In this document: one piece after another, positions 8,360 to 19,300 of the stretch | Numbering within the stretch: position 1 is the first letter of the stretch | Layout of the letters: each line of letters opens with the position of its first letter | Source of the DNA: Rhodobacter sp. | GTDB taxonomy: Bacteria > Pseudomonadota > Alphaproteobacteria > Rhodobacterales > Rhodobacteraceae | NCBI GenBank assembly: GCA_020250175.1 | Contig: JADCEN010000003.1 | Location: 155,731 to 219,730 of the forward strand | Reading direction: 5' to 3' | Length of the DNA stretch: 64,000 nt | The notes under the pieces: generated by a model | Databases searched by the model: none | Told to the model about the DNA's origin: nothing | The model's input: the letters and a program-made list of their open reading frames with translations, nothing else | Translations under genes and position numbers: made by a program

Positions 8360-10000
8360 TGCCCATCCGGCAAGGGTCTGGAAGTAAAGAAACGATTTGC
8401 CCGCGCGCCCCAGCGGTGTGCGCGTATCAGGCGACCAGAAATCGCGCTGGCCGGTTTCCATAACCGGAATCAGCGTGTCCACCGACAGCATCAGCGCGTT
8501 GTGTTTCGGATAGGCGGCTGCTTCCGGCTGATCGTAGAAACAGCGCAATTGGGTCTGGCCCGGCTTTGCCAGGCCGCTGCGGACGGTTCCCAGCGAAACC
8601 ATGAACAGCTCTTCACCTTCGGGAATCCCGCAAAGCACCCATTCGGGCGACCGCAGGATGACCGTTACGTTGGGCCTGATCGCGCTTTCGCGTTCCAGCA
8701 TGACATAGACCGCCCAGCCCATCAGGCCCAACACCAGCAGCCAGATCAACGCGCGCAGCGGGCGGCGGCCATAGCCGATGGTCATCCCCAGGATGGCATC
8801 GCGCAGCGTCATCGCCACGCGCAAGGCCATGGACGGGGCACGCTGCCGCGCGGCCCGCCGCCAAAGACGGTCTTTTTCCAGCAGCACCACCATGGCATCG
8901 TCATCATGGCCCATTTCGGCCAGAACGCGGGCCAGATGTTCGTAGGGCTGTGGCCAGAAATCTTCACCCCATCGCGACGGGTCCTGGCGCGACAGCCAGT
9001 CCAGCCGTCCTGCCGCGCCAACGGGTGCGCCAAGGAACGCCTTGTAAAGGCAGCGGTTCAGCAGCAGGTCCCCCGGTTTCGGCCAGGATGCGGATTCATC
9101 GGTGATGGCCCCCAACTGCGCCCCGTTCAGGCTGAGCGCGCCGTCAATCAACGCGCCGTCGCGCAGGAACAGCGCCCCATCCACCACCGTACGGTTCAGC
9201 CGCACCGCCACATCGCCCGGGTTTACCGCATGGGTGCCTGTCAGGTCCACATCGCCGCCGATATGCGCGGTGACAAGGCTGACCATGCCCTTGATCCGGG
9301 CCTGACGGAAGGCGGCATCGCCGGTGATGTCCGCCGAATCCGCCTCGAGCGCCGGGGCACCGGGCCGTTCGATGCTGCTGCCGACCAGATCAAGATCACC
9401 GCCGATCCGCGCCCCCAACAGCGCAATTCCGCCGCGCACCGTGGCCCCGCGCATCAGGGCGCTGCCCCGGATGAAGATACGCTCGGCGCTGAGCGCGCGG
9501 TCGCCCTCATGGCTCAGGGTCATCCCGTCCATCACCAGATCGCTGCCGATCCGCGCCCCGCGCAGGCTGATCGGGCCGGTCACGGTGGCAGACCGCAGCA
9601 GGATATCGCCGCGCGCCTCCAGCCGGTCGGCAGGCAGGCCGGGCAGATGCGAGCCGTCAAAGGACATCGTGTCGATCACGGCAGACCGCAGCACAGGCGC
9701 GCATTCGAACCGGCAATCCTGCAACCCGATGTCAAGCGGCACCCGGCAGCCTTCCAGATCAAGCGGGCCGGTGATCCAGGCCCCGCTCAGACGCAGCCCC
9801 TTTTCATGCATCGCAGGCACGTCCGGCCCGCCCAGCAGAAGGGCACGGATCAGCGCGGCGCGCACGCGGCGGTCTTCATCCCCCTCTTCCGGCAGTCCGC
9901 CCGATCCGACCCGGTCGGACATGCCGCTGCCGATCCCTTCGACCATCGTCACCTCGGCCCGGCTCAGCGGGCCGAAGCTGACAAGAAACGGGGCAGGCAT
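8309..10000 (-). CDS. Beta-solenoid-like repeat protein with C-terminal transmembrane segments
   Basis: Repeated GxDLxLxGxxI-type rungs in the N-terminal half; two hydrophobic segments in the C-terminal half. Confidence 0.7.
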   Translation of the reverse strand: MPAPFLVSFGPLSRAEVTMVEGIGSGMSDRVGSGGLPEEGDEDRRVRAALIRALLLGGPDVPAMHEKGLRLSGAWITGPLDLEGCRVPLDIGLQDCRFECAPVLRSAVIDTMSFDGSHLPGLPADRLEARGDILLRSATVTGPISLRGARIGSDLVMDGMTLSHEGDRALSAERIFIRGSALMRGATVRGGIALLGARIGGDLDLVGSSIERPGAPALEADSADITGDAAFRQARIKGMVSLVTAHIGGDVDLTGTHAVNPGDVAVRLNRTVVDGALFLRDGALIDGALSLNGAQLGAITDESASWPKPGDLLLNRCLYKAFLGAPVGAAGRLDWLSRQDPSRWGEDFWPQPYEHLARVLAEMGHDDDAMVVLLEKDRLWRRAARQRAPSMALRVAMTLRDAILGMTIGYGRRPLRALIWLLVLGLMGWAVYVMLERESAIRPNVTVILRSPEWVLCGIPEGEELFMVSLGTVRSGLAKPGQTQLRCFYDQPEAAAYPKHNALMLSVDTLIPVMETGQRDFWSPDTRTPLGRAGKSFLYFQTLAGWALSLLAVAGFSGIVKPK

Positions 10001-10005
10001 GGGGG

Positions 10006-11382
10006 TCAGAGCGCGGCCAGAACCCGCGCCCAGGACCGGATTCCTTTGTGAAAGCTGGTCAGGCTGTATTTCTCGTTCGGGCTGTGGATGCGGTCATCAG
10101 ACAGGCCGAAGCCCGCCATGACCACGTCCATTCCCAGCTTTTCCTTGATCATCGTGGTCACGGGGATAGAGCCGCCGCCACCGACAAAGGCCGCCTCGAC
10201 GCCCCATTCGTCGCTGAGCGCGCCTTGCGTCTTCTGGAAGACGGGTGAAGTCACTTCGAAGGCCACCGCGCGGCCCGAGCCGAATTCAGTGAACTCCACC
10301 CGGCAGTCGGCGGGCACGCGCGCCTTGACAAAGTCGCGGAAGGCGGCGCGGATCTTGTGCGGGTCCTGATCAAAGACAAGGCGGAAGCTGATCTTGGCCG
10401 AAGCGACGGCAGGGATCACGGTCTTGAAACCGTCGCCGGTGTAGCCGCCGGTCATGCCGTTGACCTCGCAGGTCGGGCGCGACCAGGTCTGTTCCAGCAC
10501 CGACCGGCCCTTCTCGCCGGCAGGTACCGACAGGCCCACCTCGCCCAGGAAGGCGCTTTCGGAAAAGCCCAGCTTTGACCAGCCGTCCAGCAGCGCGGCC
10601 GAGGGTTCGGGCACGCCGTCATAGAAACCGGGGATGGTGATGCGCCCATCGGCATCGCGCAGATCGGCGATAATGCGGGCCAGGATGTGGTTCGGGTTCG
10701 CGGCGGCAGATCCGTAGAAGCCCGAATGCAGATCACGGTCGGCGGCATGGATGAAGATTTCCTCGGCGCAAAGGCCGCGCAGGCTGGTGGTGATGGCGGG
10801 GGTGGTCTTGTCCCACATATTGGTGTCGCAGATCATGGCGACATCGGCGGCCAGTTCATCCTTTGCCGCGTCCAGAAAGCCGGGCAGGTTGGCCCCACCC
10901 GATTCCTCTTCGCCTTCCAGCAGGATGGTGATCGGGATCGGCAGCTTGCCGGTGACGGCCTTCCAGGCGCGGCAGGCCTCGACAAAGGTCATGAGTTGCC
11001 CCTTGTCATCCGATGCGCCCCGCCCGCGGATTTCCTTGCTGCCATCGGGCAAGGTCACGATCACGGGGGTAAAGGGTTCGTCCGTCCACAACTCCAGCGG
11101 GTCAGCGGGCTGCACATCGTAATGGCCATAGAACAGCACCTTGGTTCCTTCGGCGCTGTGATCCTTGGCCAGCACGATGGGGTGGCCGGGGGTGTCGCGC
11201 AGGCCGGACTCAAAGCCGATGCCGGCAAGGTCGGCCGAATGCCATTCGGCACAGGCGCGGGTTTCGCCCGCATAGGCGGGATCGGTCGAGATCGACTTCA
11301 GCCGGACAGTCTGAAACAGCCGGTCGATGGAATTGTCAAAATCGGCGTCGATATGTGCCAGGACTTTATCAAGATCGGACAT
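10006..11382 (-). CDS. M20 family dipeptidase
   Basis: VLFYGHYDVQPADP, LEGEEESG, start MSDLDKVLAHIDADFD at 11382. Confidence 0.93.
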   Translation of the reverse strand: MSDLDKVLAHIDADFDNSIDRLFQTVRLKSISTDPAYAGETRACAEWHSADLAGIGFESGLRDTPGHPIVLAKDHSAEGTKVLFYGHYDVQPADPLELWTDEPFTPVIVTLPDGSKEIRGRGASDDKGQLMTFVEACRAWKAVTGKLPIPITILLEGEEESGGANLPGFLDAAKDELAADVAMICDTNMWDKTTPAITTSLRGLCAEEIFIHAADRDLHSGFYGSAAANPNHILARIIADLRDADGRITIPGFYDGVPEPSAALLDGWSKLGFSESAFLGEVGLSVPAGEKGRSVLEQTWSRPTCEVNGMTGGYTGDGFKTVIPAVASAKISFRLVFDQDPHKIRAAFRDFVKARVPADCRVEFTEFGSGRAVAFEVTSPVFQKTQGALSDEWGVEAAFVGGGGSIPVTTMIKEKLGMDVVMAGFGLSDDRIHSPNEKYSLTSFHKGIRSWARVLAAL

Positions 11383-11438
11383 TGCAGAAACCTCCCTCGG
11401 GGATTGGACAGCAGGGCGCGCAGGTGTGCGGGCAGGGG

Positions 11439-13277
11439 TCAGACAGCGGCAGGCGCGAAGGGCCAGATCATGGGCACGACGAAGACGGCGATGATGAAGA
11501 ACCAGATCAGCATCGGCAGGCCCAGCTTCCAGTAATCGGTGAACTTGTAGGCCCCCGGTTCCATCACCATCAGATTCGTCGGCGTGGCGACCGGGGTCAG
11601 GAAGGCACCGGCACAGGCAATTCCGACGCACATCAGAACAGGCTGGATCGAGATGCCCATCTGGCTTGCGGCAACGACGGCAATGGGAATGACGATCAAC
11701 GATGTTGCCGTATTGGAGATGACCTGCCCCATGATGGCCGACAGCACAAAAAGACCGGCCAGCAAGGCATAGGGCCCGGCATCCCCCACCATATCCACCA
11801 GGCGGTCGGCAAGCATCGAGGCTGCGCCTGTCACCTGCATGGCGGTTGACAGCGGGGTAAGTGCGGCCACCAGGATCACGGTCGTCCACCCGATGGAGCG
11901 GTAGACCTGTTCTGTCGAAAGAACACCCGACAGCAGGATGATGCCCGCCGCAATCAGCCCGGCCACAGCCGGTGGTACGGCCCCGGTTGCCAGCAGAACC
12001 ACCATCAGTGCCAGGGCAATCAGAACCGTCCTGGCCCCCGGCCCCATCGGCACGGCCTGACGGCGCACCAGATCGGGCGAATTGACGACCAGCACCTCGG
12101 CCTGATCAAGCCGCTTGTCCAGCGCGCTCCAGGTGCCCTGCAACAGCATGGTGTCGCCTGCGGCCAGCGGCTGCCCCGGCTCCAGGTCGCTGCCCGCGCG
12201 CTGCAGCGCCAGCACGATCAGATCACCGCTTTCGGTGACCATGCCGGGGAAAAAGCGCTGGCCGATCAGCGGCGACCGCGGCGGGATCAGCACTTCGGCA
12301 AGGCCGGAATCACGGTTGAACAGCTGATCGGCAATCGGTCCTTCCGGCAGATCGTCGCGGAAGGACAGGCCAAGTTCGCCTGCCAGATCGGCCGCTTTTT
12401 CGGCAGACCCCTTGAAAATCAAGATATCGCCATCCGAAACCGTTTCCGCACGGATCGGCCGCCCCTGCGCATCTTTCCGGGGGGAAAAGCTTAATCCCGC
12501 CGTGCCAAGCGCCGCAATGTCGGCGCTGCTCTTGCCGATCAGCGGCGATCCGGCGCGCACGCGCAACTGATGCACATCGCTGGACAGGCGGAACTGCTCG
12601 ACCAGAGTGGTGGCATGCTGGCTGAGGTCCGGCGGCAGGGTTTTGCTGGTGCGGCTGGGCAACAGCCGTTCCCCGAACAGCACGACAATGGCGATGCAGC
12701 CCAGCACGATCGGGATGCCGACAAGGGCAAACTCGAAATAGCCAAACCCTGGCCCGCCGGCATTTTCAGAAGCCTCGACCACCAGCACGTTGACCGGGCT
12801 TCCCGTCAGCAGCAGCTGCGATCCGGCATGGGCACCGAAGACAAGCGGCATCAGCATCTGGGACGGCGCGCGGCCCAGCCGGATGGACATGACAACCACC
12901 ACCGGAATCAGGGCGGCCACGGCGCCGTTCACGCTGATCATCGCGGCCAGGACACCCACGAAGGCCATCATCAGCACGATCAGCCGGGTGCGGCTTTCGC
13001 CGGCCTGCCGGATCAGAAGCTGGCCCGCCCAGGCCGTGACACCGGCAACCTCCAGCCCGGCCGAGACGACGAACAGCGACGCAATGAAGATGACGGCCGG
13101 ATCACCAAAGCCCGCAAGCGATTGCTGCAGCGTCAGAATTCCCGTAGCCCAAAGGGCAAGTGCCGCACCGATGCACACGGCGATGACCGGAAGCCGGTCC
13201 CAGGCGAAAAGCACCACGATGGCAAGGATTATGGCGAAAACGATCCAGATATCGGTCACGGCGGGCCCTTCCGGCAT
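11439..13277 (-). CDS. SLC13 family permease with TrkA-C domains
   Basis: Polytopic protein with two central RCK/TrkA-C-like segments and SLC13/DASS-type N- and C-terminal halves. Confidence 0.88.
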   Translation of the reverse strand: MPEGPAVTDIWIVFAIILAIVVLFAWDRLPVIAVCIGAALALWATGILTLQQSLAGFGDPAVIFIASLFVVSAGLEVAGVTAWAGQLLIRQAGESRTRLIVLMMAFVGVLAAMISVNGAVAALIPVVVVMSIRLGRAPSQMLMPLVFGAHAGSQLLLTGSPVNVLVVEASENAGGPGFGYFEFALVGIPIVLGCIAIVVLFGERLLPSRTSKTLPPDLSQHATTLVEQFRLSSDVHQLRVRAGSPLIGKSSADIAALGTAGLSFSPRKDAQGRPIRAETVSDGDILIFKGSAEKAADLAGELGLSFRDDLPEGPIADQLFNRDSGLAEVLIPPRSPLIGQRFFPGMVTESGDLIVLALQRAGSDLEPGQPLAAGDTMLLQGTWSALDKRLDQAEVLVVNSPDLVRRQAVPMGPGARTVLIALALMVVLLATGAVPPAVAGLIAAGIILLSGVLSTEQVYRSIGWTTVILVAALTPLSTAMQVTGAASMLADRLVDMVGDAGPYALLAGLFVLSAIMGQVISNTATSLIVIPIAVVAASQMGISIQPVLMCVGIACAGAFLTPVATPTNLMVMEPGAYKFTDYWKLGLPMLIWFFIIAVFVVPMIWPFAPAAV

Positions 13278-13600
13278 TGTTCGCGCGCAGACTGCCGAAA
13301 TCTCCAGAACCGCACAAGGCAATTCTTCACCAGTACAGCAGAGCGGCGGCAAACCGCACTCCGACCGATGAAACGGTGAAGAAATCATGACATAGGAATG
13401 GTTTGACAGCTTTGGTGCCGACACATTAAATGCCACATGGGCCAGTGCCGTCTTTCGGCCTTTCGCGTCGAAAAACCGGCAGCACGGGCGGGCACAGCGC
13501 AAGATTGCAGTGACTGCGCGGGGTGCGGGACTTTCGGCAAACGGCCCGAAAGCGGTGTTTCGGCATCGGGCGCAACGCGTGGGGCAAGCGAGAGGGCAGC

Positions 13601-15163
13601 ATGGCAGGACAACCGAAAAAAAAGGAACTGATCGCAGAAAAGGAAGCGCCATCGGGCTTTCTTGCGACGGTCGAGCGTGTCGGCAACATGGTGCCGCATC
13701 CGGCGATCATCTTCTTCATCCTGATCGGCATCGTGATCGTTCTGTCGGTGATCTTCGGGCTGCTGGGCACGACCGTCACCTATGAGGGCTACGATTCTGC
13801 GACGAGCGAAATTGTCGAGCAGACCGCGACCGTACAGAACCTGCTGTCGCCCGATGGCATCCGCTTCATGCTGACCTCACCGGTGACGAATTTCCTTGGC
13901 TTCACCGGGGTTGGCGTGATCCTTGTCGCGATGATCGGGGTGGGGATAGCCGAAGAGTCCGGCCTGATCGCCACGCTGGTGCGCAAGATGGTGGCGGCGG
14001 CGCCCCGGTCGATCTTCACCTTTATGATCGTGATGGTCGGCGTGCTTTCTTCGATCGCGGCGGATGCGGGGTATCTGGTTCTGGTGCCGCTTGCGGCGGC
14101 AGCCTTTCACAGCATGGGCCGCCATCCGCTGGCAGGCCTCGCGGCGGGCTTTTCCGGCGTGGCGGCGGTGTTCCTGGTGAACGTGTTCATCACGCCCACC
14201 GATGCGCTGCTGGTCGAGGTCACCAATGATGCGATCCGCGCGGTGAACCCGGCGGAAGTGATCAGCCCTGTTGGCAACCTGTTCTTCATGATCGTCTCGT
14301 CGATCCTGATGGGCATCATCTGCACGGTGCTGACCGAGCGTTTCGTCGAACCGCGGCTTGGCCCCTACACAGGCGGAGTGCCGGTTGAGGCGGCAACGGG
14401 GCTGTCGGGCAGCGAACAGCTTGGCCTGAAATACGCCGGGCGCGCCCTGCTGGGCTTTGTCATTGTCATCGGCCTGCTGACCGCGCCGCCGCTGCCCTGG
14501 GGCATCCTGCGCAATCAGGAAACCGGCGGGATCATGGCCGGTTCACCGTTCATGAGCGGCCTCATCATCCTGATCAGCCTGCTGTTTCTGGTCGTGGGCT
14601 ATGCCTATGGCAGGGGTGCGGGCACCATCGCCAATGTCACCGCCGCCATTGGCCTGGTCGTCAAGACATGGAGCAATCTGGCCGGAATGATCTTCCTGTT
14701 GTTTGTGATTGCCAACTTCATCGCCTTCTTCAACTACACCAACCTTGCCACCGTGCTGGCGGTGAATCTGGCGGAATTCCTGCAAACCGTGCCGATCGGC
14801 ATGGCGGGGTATATCGTGATCTTCGTGATCGTCGTGGCGGTGATCGACATCATCCTGGCCGGGGCGCTGGCGAAGTGGGCGATCCTTGCACCCGTGTTCG
14901 TGCCCCTGTTCATGCAGCTTGGCGGCGACCCGAACATGGTCATGGCCGCGTACCGGGTTGGCGACAGTCCGATGAACGTCATCACGCCGCTGAACGTCTA
15001 TCTGGCGGTGATGGTCGGCTTTGCGCAGAAGTATCAGAAGGATACCGGCATTGGCACCATCGTGGCGCTGATGCTGCCCTACACGGTGGTCCTGCTGGTC
15101 CTGTGGACGCTGTTGCTGGTGGTCTGGTATTCGCTTGGCCTGCCGCTTGGCCCCTCGGCCTGA
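13601..15163 (+). CDS. AbgT family transporter
   Basis: VERVGNMVPHPAIIFFILIGIVIVLS...SPVTNFLGFTGVGVILVAMIGVGIAEESGL. Confidence 0.92.
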   Translation: MAGQPKKKELIAEKEAPSGFLATVERVGNMVPHPAIIFFILIGIVIVLSVIFGLLGTTVTYEGYDSATSEIVEQTATVQNLLSPDGIRFMLTSPVTNFLGFTGVGVILVAMIGVGIAEESGLIATLVRKMVAAAPRSIFTFMIVMVGVLSSIAADAGYLVLVPLAAAAFHSMGRHPLAGLAAGFSGVAAVFLVNVFITPTDALLVEVTNDAIRAVNPAEVISPVGNLFFMIVSSILMGIICTVLTERFVEPRLGPYTGGVPVEAATGLSGSEQLGLKYAGRALLGFVIVIGLLTAPPLPWGILRNQETGGIMAGSPFMSGLIILISLLFLVVGYAYGRGAGTIANVTAAIGLVVKTWSNLAGMIFLLFVIANFIAFFNYTNLATVLAVNLAEFLQTVPIGMAGYIVIFVIVVAVIDIILAGALAKWAILAPVFVPLFMQLGGDPNMVMAAYRVGDSPMNVITPLNVYLAVMVGFAQKYQKDTGIGTIVALMLPYTVVLLVLWTLLLVVWYSLGLPLGPSA

Positions 15164-15172
15164 CTTGATCGT

Positions 15173-15205
15173 GGCGCAGGGCGTGGGGCCGCTTGGCCCT
15201 GCGCC
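15173..15205 (+). terminator. Strong hairpin after the AbgT gene, terminator-like but without a T-tract
   Basis: GGCGCAGGGC ... GCCCTGCGCC, perfect 10-bp stem with 13-nt loop. Confidence 0.5.
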
Positions 15206-15289
15206 CTGGCCCTGCCGCCCCTGCCCCCGAGACACAAGCGGGGCCTGCCGCCCCATCGCCACTGAATCGCCACTGACCGGAGACGCCCG

Positions 15290-16378
15290 ATGCCACAGAC
15301 GCCCATACTGCGCGCAACCCTTGCCCTCGGCCTTGTCGCGCTGCTGGCCGCTTGCGAGCAGGAGGCCCCGGCCGAGGGTGTCGAGGCACGTCCCGTCCGC
15401 ACGATCACGGTCGCAGAACAATTGACGGGCGAAAGGGTGACCGTCGCGGGCACGGTTGAAAGCCAGGTCCAGGCTGATCTTGGGTTCCGGATCGGCGGGC
15501 GTCTGGCCGGGCGTCTGGTGAATGTGGGTGATGTGGTGACCGCCGGGCAGGAACTGGCGCGGCTTGATCCTGCCGACGAAGAGAACGGCCTGCGGGCCGC
15601 CGAGGCCAATCTGGCCGCCGCCGAGGCGCAGCTTGTCGAGGCCGAATCGAACTACGTCCGCCAGCGCCAGCTTTATGATCGCGGGTTTCTGGCCCGCGCG
15701 GGCCTGGAACGCGCCGAAGCGGCGCGCAACACCGCACTGTCGGCAACGGATGCGGCGCGCGCGCAATATGGCATTGCCAAGCGGCGGTTGAACGATACGG
15801 TTCTGCTGGCCGATGCACCGGGTACGGTCGTGGACATCGGTGCCGAACCGGGCGAGGTGGTGAACCCCGGCCGCATGGTGGTGCAGATCGCCCGTGACGA
15901 AGGTCTGGATGCCGTGATCGACGTGCCGGCGGGCATCATCGGTGAACAGCCCGATCTGTCTGCCGAAATAACGGTCGCCCTGTCACAGAACCCCGCCGTT
16001 ACGGCCCGTGGCCGCATCCGCGAGGTTGCGCCCCGCGCTGATGCCGTCACCGGCACCTTCCGGGTGCGGATCGGCCTGATCGACCCGCCGGCCGAACTGC
16101 GGCTGGGCTCGGCCGTGACAGCCACGACCACGCTTGATCCCGTGGGCAGCATCGAGGTTCCGGCTTCGGCCCTGACCTCGCTGGACGGGCAGGCGGCGGT
16201 CTGGGTGGTGGACAGCGCCAGCATGTCGGTCGCCTTGCGGCCGGTCACGGTGGACCGCTTCACGCCGGCCGCCGTGGTCGTGCTGGACGGGCTGGCACCG
16301 GGGGATGTGGTGGTCACGGCGGGGGTGCAGGCGCTGCGCCCCGGCCAGACCGTGCGCCTGGCCGGAGCTGCATCGTGA
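15290..16378 (+). CDS. RND efflux periplasmic adaptor (MFP) subunit, lipoprotein
   Basis: LLAAC lipobox; GTVESQVQADLGFRIGGRLAGRLVNVGDVV; coiled-coil and beta-barrel regions. Confidence 0.92.
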   Translation: MPQTPILRATLALGLVALLAACEQEAPAEGVEARPVRTITVAEQLTGERVTVAGTVESQVQADLGFRIGGRLAGRLVNVGDVVTAGQELARLDPADEENGLRAAEANLAAAEAQLVEAESNYVRQRQLYDRGFLARAGLERAEAARNTALSATDAARAQYGIAKRRLNDTVLLADAPGTVVDIGAEPGEVVNPGRMVVQIARDEGLDAVIDVPAGIIGEQPDLSAEITVALSQNPAVTARGRIREVAPRADAVTGTFRVRIGLIDPPAELRLGSAVTATTTLDPVGSIEVPASALTSLDGQAAVWVVDSASMSVALRPVTVDRFTPAAVVVLDGLAPGDVVVTAGVQALRPGQTVRLAGAAS

Positions 16379-19300
16379 TCGGACCGAACCTTTCCGAATG
16401 GGCGCTGCGCACGCGCCAGCTGACAGTCTATATGATGATCGTCGGCGTCATCGCCGGGGCCTTCGCCTTCGTCAACCTCGGCCGTGACGAGGACCCGAGC
16501 TTTACCATCAAGACCATGCTTGTTACCGCCGTCTGGCCGGGCGCGACCATGGAGGAAACGCAGTCACAGCTGACCGACCGGCTGGAGCGGCGGCTGGAAG
16601 AAACCACCGGTCTTGACGCGCTGCGCTCGATCACCCGGCCCGGAATCGTGACGATCTATGTCGATCTGGACGGCGCCTTTCCGCCGGAACGGGTGCCCGA
16701 TGTCTGGCAGGAGGTGCGCAACAGCGTCGGCGACATCCGCCACACCCTGCCGCAAGGCGTGCTGGGGCCGTTCTTCACGGACGATTTCGGCGATGTCTTC
16801 GGCATCATCTATGCCTTCACCGCCGACGGTTTCAGCGACCGCGAGTTGCGCGACGGCGTTGACGTGGTGCGGTCCGACCTGCTGCGGCAGGTTGATGGCA
16901 TCAACAAGATCGAATGGATCGGGGTACAGGAAGAACAGGTCCTGATCGAATTCCAGCCCGACCGCGTGGCAGCCATGGGCCTGGATTACGGCCAGATTTT
17001 CAACGCGATAGCGGCGCAGAACGTGGTGCGCCCATCGGGTGTCATCAACTCGGGCACCGAAAACCTGGCGCTTCGTGTGTCGGGGGCCTTCACCTCCGAG
17101 GCGGACGTGCTGGAGGTGTCGCTGGTCGCGAATGGCCGTACGATCCGCCTTGGCGATATTGCCACCGTGCGCCGCGCCCTGGTGGACCCGCCGCAGCCGC
17201 TGTTGCGGGTGAACGGCAAGCGCGCCATCGCCCTGGCAATCTCCATGGCCGAGGGTGGCGATATCCTGCAACTGGGCGAGGATGTGACCCGCGCCATGGC
17301 GCGGTCCACCGCGAACCTGCCCGTCGGAATCGAGCCGATCCTGATTTCCGATCAGCCGTCTGTGGTCGATCTGTCCATCGGCGACTTCACCGCCAACCTG
17401 TGGCAGGCGGTGGGCATCATCCTTGTCGTCAGCTTCCTGATGCTGGGGGTGCGGCCGGGGGCGGTGGTGGCCATTGCGATTCCCATCACAATGGCCATCG
17501 TGTTCCTGATCATGCAGACCATGCAGATCGACCTGCAGCGGGTGTCGCTTGGGGCGCTCATCATTGCGCTGGCTCTGATGGTGGACGACGCGATGACGAC
17601 CGTGGACGCCATGCTGCGCCGCCTTGCAGCCGGCGACAAGATCGAGAAGGCGGCGAGTTTCGCCTACCGGACGCTGGCGGCACCTATGTTGATCGGCACG
17701 CTTATCACCATTGCGGGCTTCGTGCCCATCGGCTTTGCGGAAAGTCAGGGGGGCGAGTACACCATTTCCCTGTTCCAGGTGGTGGCCATTGCGCTGATCA
17801 CCTCGTGGTTCGTGGCGGTGCTGTTCGCGCCGATCCTGGGGGCGGTGCTGCTGAAGCCGCCTGCGGCGGGCGCGGCCGAGCCGCCGCCGGGCCGGTTCCT
17901 GCGCGCCTATCAGGGCCTGCTGCGGCTTTCGATCCGCTTCCGTTTTGTCACTTTCGCAATCACGGCCGCGCTGGTTGCGCTTGCTTATGTGGGATTTGGC
18001 CAGATCGACCGGCAGTTCTTTCCGGCATCAGACCGCAATGAGTTGATCGTCGATTTCCAGCTGTCGCGGCCCAGTTCGATCTTTGCCTCGGAAGACGCGG
18101 TGAAGCGGATCGAGGAATTCATCGCGGCCAGCGGCGACGCGCAGTTCTACACCTCTTATGTCGGTCGCAATGTGATCCGGTTCTACCTGCCGCTGGCGAT
18201 CCTGCCGCCAAGCGACCATCATTCGCAGATCGTGGTCATGGCGCGCGACTTCGAGGCGCGGCTTCGCCTGCAGGACGGGCTGACGACGTTCCTGATCGAG
18301 GAATTCCCCGAGGCGGTCAGCCGCGTCAGCCCGCTGGAACTGGGCCCGCCGATCGGCTGGCCCCTGCAGTACCGCCTGACCGGCCCCGACCCCGAGGTGC
18401 TGCGTGCGCGCGCGCTGGACCTTGCCAATGTCATCGCCAGCTATCCGAACGCACGCCAGGTTCATTTCGACTGGATCGAACCGGCGCGCCAGTTGCGGAT
18501 CGAGGTCGATCAGGCCCAGGCGCGCCGTCTGGGGTTGACCTCGGCGCAACTGGCGTCGGTGCTGCAGACCGCCGTGTCGGGCGCGCCGGTGACGCAGTTG
18601 CGCGACGACATCTATCTGGTGAACGTGGTGGCACGGGCCGCCGACGGCAGCCGCGTGTCGCTCGATAGCCTTGCCACGCTGCAGGTGCCGGTGCCCGGCG
18701 GGCGCACGGTGGCGCTGAGCCAGTTCGCCAATTTCAGCTTCGATCAGGAACAGCCCTTCCTGTGGCGGCGCGACCGGCTGCCCACCCTTACCGTGCTTGC
18801 CGATGTGGTGAACGGTGATACGCCCGAGGCGGCGGTGGCGGCGCTGGAGCCGCAGATCACGGCCATGGCGGCGACCCTGCCCGTGGGATATGAAATTCAG
18901 GTGGGCGGCACGGTCGAAACCAGCGCCGAAAGCAGCGCCTCGGTTTTTGCCGTGGTGCCGCTGATGGTGTTCCTGATGATCACACTGCTGATGGTGCAGC
19001 TCAAGAACTTCAAGGACATGGGCATGGTCTTGGTTCTGCTGCCGCTTGGGCTGATCGGGGTGGTGGCCGCGCTGCTGGCCTTCGGGCGTCCGCTTGGCTT
19101 TGTTGCGATCCTGGGGATCCTGGCGCTGATCGGGATGATTGCAAAAAACGCCGTGATCCTGATTACCCAGATCACCGATGACCGCGCGTCCGGCAAATCC
19201 GTGGAAGAGGCGGCCGTTACCGCGGCGACCAACCGTATGCGCCCGCTTCTGCTGACGGCGCTGTCAACCGTTCTGGGTATGCTGCCCATCGCGCCCACCC

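Noticed and set aside
5450-8360. Accessory segment considered as a multi-gene defence island or prophage
   Set aside because: Only one intact unusual gene plus a dead transposase; no integrase, nuclease, methylase or phage structural gene.
8501-10051. 516-aa plus-strand ORF
   Set aside because: Antisense shadow of the beta-solenoid gene; its apparent repeats mirror the rungs.
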